Positions 12,043 to 13,175 of a stretch of 13,175 nt of DNA are shown here, one piece after another. The stretch comes from Candidatus Nealsoniibacteriota bacterium. Its GTDB lineage: Bacteria; Patescibacteriota; Minisyncoccia; Minisyncoccales; RBG-13-42-11. The notes under the pieces are model-generated. The model was not told the origin of the DNA and did not search any database. It saw nothing but the letters and a program-made list of their open reading frames with translations. Location: positions 1-13,175 of the forward strand of contig PWRH01000069.1 of assembly GCA_003556525.1 (NCBI GenBank), written 5' to 3'. Position 1 is the first letter of the stretch; each line of letters opens with the position of its first letter. The translations under genes and the position numbers were made by a program.

Positions 12043-12051
12043 ATTATATCA
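12043..12051 (-). promoter_or_regulatory. Extended -10 promoter for the minus-strand membrane-protein operon
   Basis: On the minus strand the sequence reads TG-A-TATAAT (complement of 12043-12051), with no good -35 box. The predicted start near 12036 gives a leader of about 35 or 71 bases depending on the start codon. It is divergent from the promoter at 12076. Confidence 0.58.
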
Positions 12052-12075
12052 CAAGTCGCCAAAAATAAAATTTTT

Positions 12076-12084
12076 TGCTATAGT
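12076..12084 (+). promoter_or_regulatory. Extended -10 promoter, apparently leaderless (TGCTATAGT)
   Basis: TG-C-TATAGT ends at 12084, and the ATG of the amidohydrolase gene is at 12093. Transcription would start at about 12091-12093, leaving essentially no leader, which agrees with the absence of any Shine-Dalgarno site. Confidence 0.6.
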
Positions 12085-12092
12085 TATTTATA

Positions 12093-12944
12093 ATGAAAAT
12101 AATTTTTTCGGAAAAATGCCTGGAATATGGAAACGGACATATTGAAAGCAGGGAAAGGGTAAAAAAAGCAAAAAATTTTCTTCAAGAATCGGGCTATCAG
12201 CTGGAAGAGCCCGATTTTGCAAAAGAAGAAGACTTAATTAAGGTTCACAGTAAAAAATATTTAATAAAACTTGAGGGAGGAGAAGGTGGAGACCAAGATA
12301 CGCCCGCCTATAAAAATATTTACGAATATGCAAAATTGGCTGCCGGAGGAGCAATTTTGGCAGCTAAAAAACAATCTTTCTCACTAATGAGACCTCCGGG
12401 ACATCATGCAGGCATAAGTGGGCCCGCTCTGGGAGCTTCAACAAAAGGATTCTGCTATTTAAATAATATTGCCATTGCTGTCCGTAATTTAAATAAAAAA
12501 ACATTGATTTTAGACATTGACGGGCACCATGGCAATGGTACCGAAGAAATTTTTGAAAAAGATGAAAAAATAATTTTTATTTCTCTTCACGGAAGATTTT
12601 TCTATCCCGGCACAGGAACAACATCTTCTAAAAAATCCATAAACGTTCCATTACCACCGGATTGCGGAGAAAAAATTTATCTTAACTCTTTAATTAACGC
12701 ACTTAAAAAAATAAACCTTAAAGAAATAGAGGTGGTGGCTGTATCAGCCGGTTTTGACAGCCACAACGGAGACTTGGCCTCTTTGGGTCTTAACGAAAAA
12801 AGTTTTGAAAAAATAGGCCGAATAATAAAAGGCTTAAAAAAATATACTTTTTTTGTTTTGGAAGGAGGCTATAGGCATATAGGTCAAAATATAGGACAAG
12901 ACATTGATTCCCTTTTAAAAGGTTTTAACTCCAATAAAAAATAA
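12093..12944 (+). CDS. Histone deacetylase-family (AcuC/HDAC-like) zinc amidohydrolase (283 aa)
   Basis: Zinc-dependent deacetylase of the arginase/deacetylase fold; bacterial members remove acetyl groups from lysine, polyamines or small amides in the cytoplasm. Visible: RPPGHHA (100-106, the His104-His105 charge-relay pair), the GFCYLNN segment (119-125), DIDGHHGNGT (141-150) with zinc ligands Asp143 and His145, the third ligand Asp222 in SAGFDSH (218-224), and LEGGY (256-260) with the transition-state Tyr260. All catalytic residues are present, and LEGGY resembles class II rather than class I enzymes. The chain is shorter than AcuC (about 370-390 residues); the region after VHSKKYL (51-57) is condensed. 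ATG 12093 is next to an extended -10 box and probably leaderless. The ATP-cone gene begins five bases after the stop, so the two are likely co-transcribed. The substrate is unknown. Confidence 0.92.
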   Translation: MKIIFSEKCLEYGNGHIESRERVKKAKNFLQESGYQLEEPDFAKEEDLIKVHSKKYLIKLEGGEGGDQDTPAYKNIYEYAKLAAGGAILAAKKQSFSLMRPPGHHAGISGPALGASTKGFCYLNNIAIAVRNLNKKTLILDIDGHHGNGTEEIFEKDEKIIFISLHGRFFYPGTGTTSSKKSINVPLPPDCGEKIYLNSLINALKKINLKEIEVVAVSAGFDSHNGDLASLGLNEKSFEKIGRIIKGLKKYTFFVLEGGYRHIGQNIGQDIDSLLKGFNSNKK

Positions 12945-12949
12945 ATATT

Positions 12950-13175
12950 ATGGAAAAAAATATATATGTTCAAAATTCAGAAGGAAAAGAAGAGCTTTTT
13001 TCTTCGGAAAAAGTTTACAGATCGGCAATAAACGCCGGTGCGGATAAAAATCTAGCTGAAAAAATTACCAAAGAAGTTATAAAAAACACTTACTCCGGTA
13101 TTAAAACTTCAGCTATTTTTGAGCAGGTTAAAAAACTGCTTCGTGAAGAAAATTTTAGGGCATCTTTAAGGTTTG
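12950..13175 (+). CDS. ATP-cone domain protein, 3' end outside the window
   Basis: ATG 12950 opens a frame that runs off the window end with 75 complete codons. The sequence follows the ATP-cone (PF03477) pattern: a basic/aromatic first strand (NIYVQNSEGKEELF), SSEKVYRSAINAGAD (18-32), AEKITKEV (36-43), the GIKTSAIFEQV segment (50-60) and LREENFRASLRF at the end. ATP cones are allosteric ATP/dATP-binding modules found in ribonucleotide reductases, NrdR, and in CPR proteins where the cone is followed by a restriction-endonuclease-like domain. The missing part would decide which. It has no zinc ribbon in front, so it is not NrdR. It lies five bases after the deacetylase gene with no Shine-Dalgarno site and is probably translated from the same mRNA. 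Confidence 0.78.
   Translation, partial: MEKNIYVQNSEGKEELFSSEKVYRSAINAGADKNLAEKITKEVIKNTYSGIKTSAIFEQVKKLLREENFRASLRF

Noticed and set aside
1..13175. UGA reassigned to Gly or Trp (Gracilibacteria or Mycoplasma codes)
   Set aside because: All long genes read through without in-frame TGA, and Gly and Trp positions in conserved motifs use GGN and TGG.

Overview
AT-rich (roughly 30% GC by eye), densely packed bacterial DNA with many small Lys/Asn/Ile-rich proteins. Single-polypeptide versions of larger systems, a 52-residue MNWC-type membrane protein, an ATP-cone protein and many orphan small membrane or basic proteins all suggest a Candidate Phyla Radiation (Patescibacteria, probably Parcubacteria-like) genome. 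This placement is inferred from gene style; no rRNA or tRNA gene is present to confirm it. The code looks standard: UGA is neither a stop nor a sense codon in the genes read here.

Left part (1-5400): a 74-aa coiled-coil protein (87-311), a UvrD/PcrA-type helicase fused to a PD-(D/E)XK nuclease with an Fe-S cluster motif (465-3371), a 59-aa orphan protein (3478-3657), a tiny promoter/10-codon ORF/terminator unit (about 3661-3780), and two tandem DUF218-like paralogues (3846-4571 and 4682-5380). Both paralogues and the distant coiled-coil gene carry the same 33-bp promoter block, identical at all three sites, so they are probably co-regulated.

Middle part (5427-9663): a two-iron desulfoferrodoxin overlaps a phospholipid-methyltransferase-like gene. 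Next come an anchored extracytoplasmic protein of unknown function, a 32-aa single-TM microprotein with its own terminator, a 50-aa lysine-rich protein overlapping a membrane-anchored serpin, a 31-aa Arg/Lys-rich microprotein, and a zinc-ribbon protein with two membrane segments. A cell-surface theme (serpin, anchored proteins, peptidoglycan carboxypeptidase) runs through this part.

Right part (9698-13175): a minus-strand D-Ala-D-Ala carboxypeptidase is divergent from a plus-strand anchored helical protein. Two minus-strand membrane proteins follow (a DedA/VTT-like protein and a small MNWC protein), and then a plus-strand histone-deacetylase-family amidohydrolase. The amidohydrolase is apparently transcribed leaderless and lies 5 nt before an ATP-cone protein that is cut by the window end.

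Two initiation styles coexist. The small, orphan and DUF218 genes have strong Shine-Dalgarno sequences, while most longer conserved genes lack one and often sit just downstream of an extended -10 (TGnTATAAT) promoter. No gene-free stretch exceeds about 200 bases, and no CRISPR array, insertion sequence, tRNA or rRNA gene was seen.
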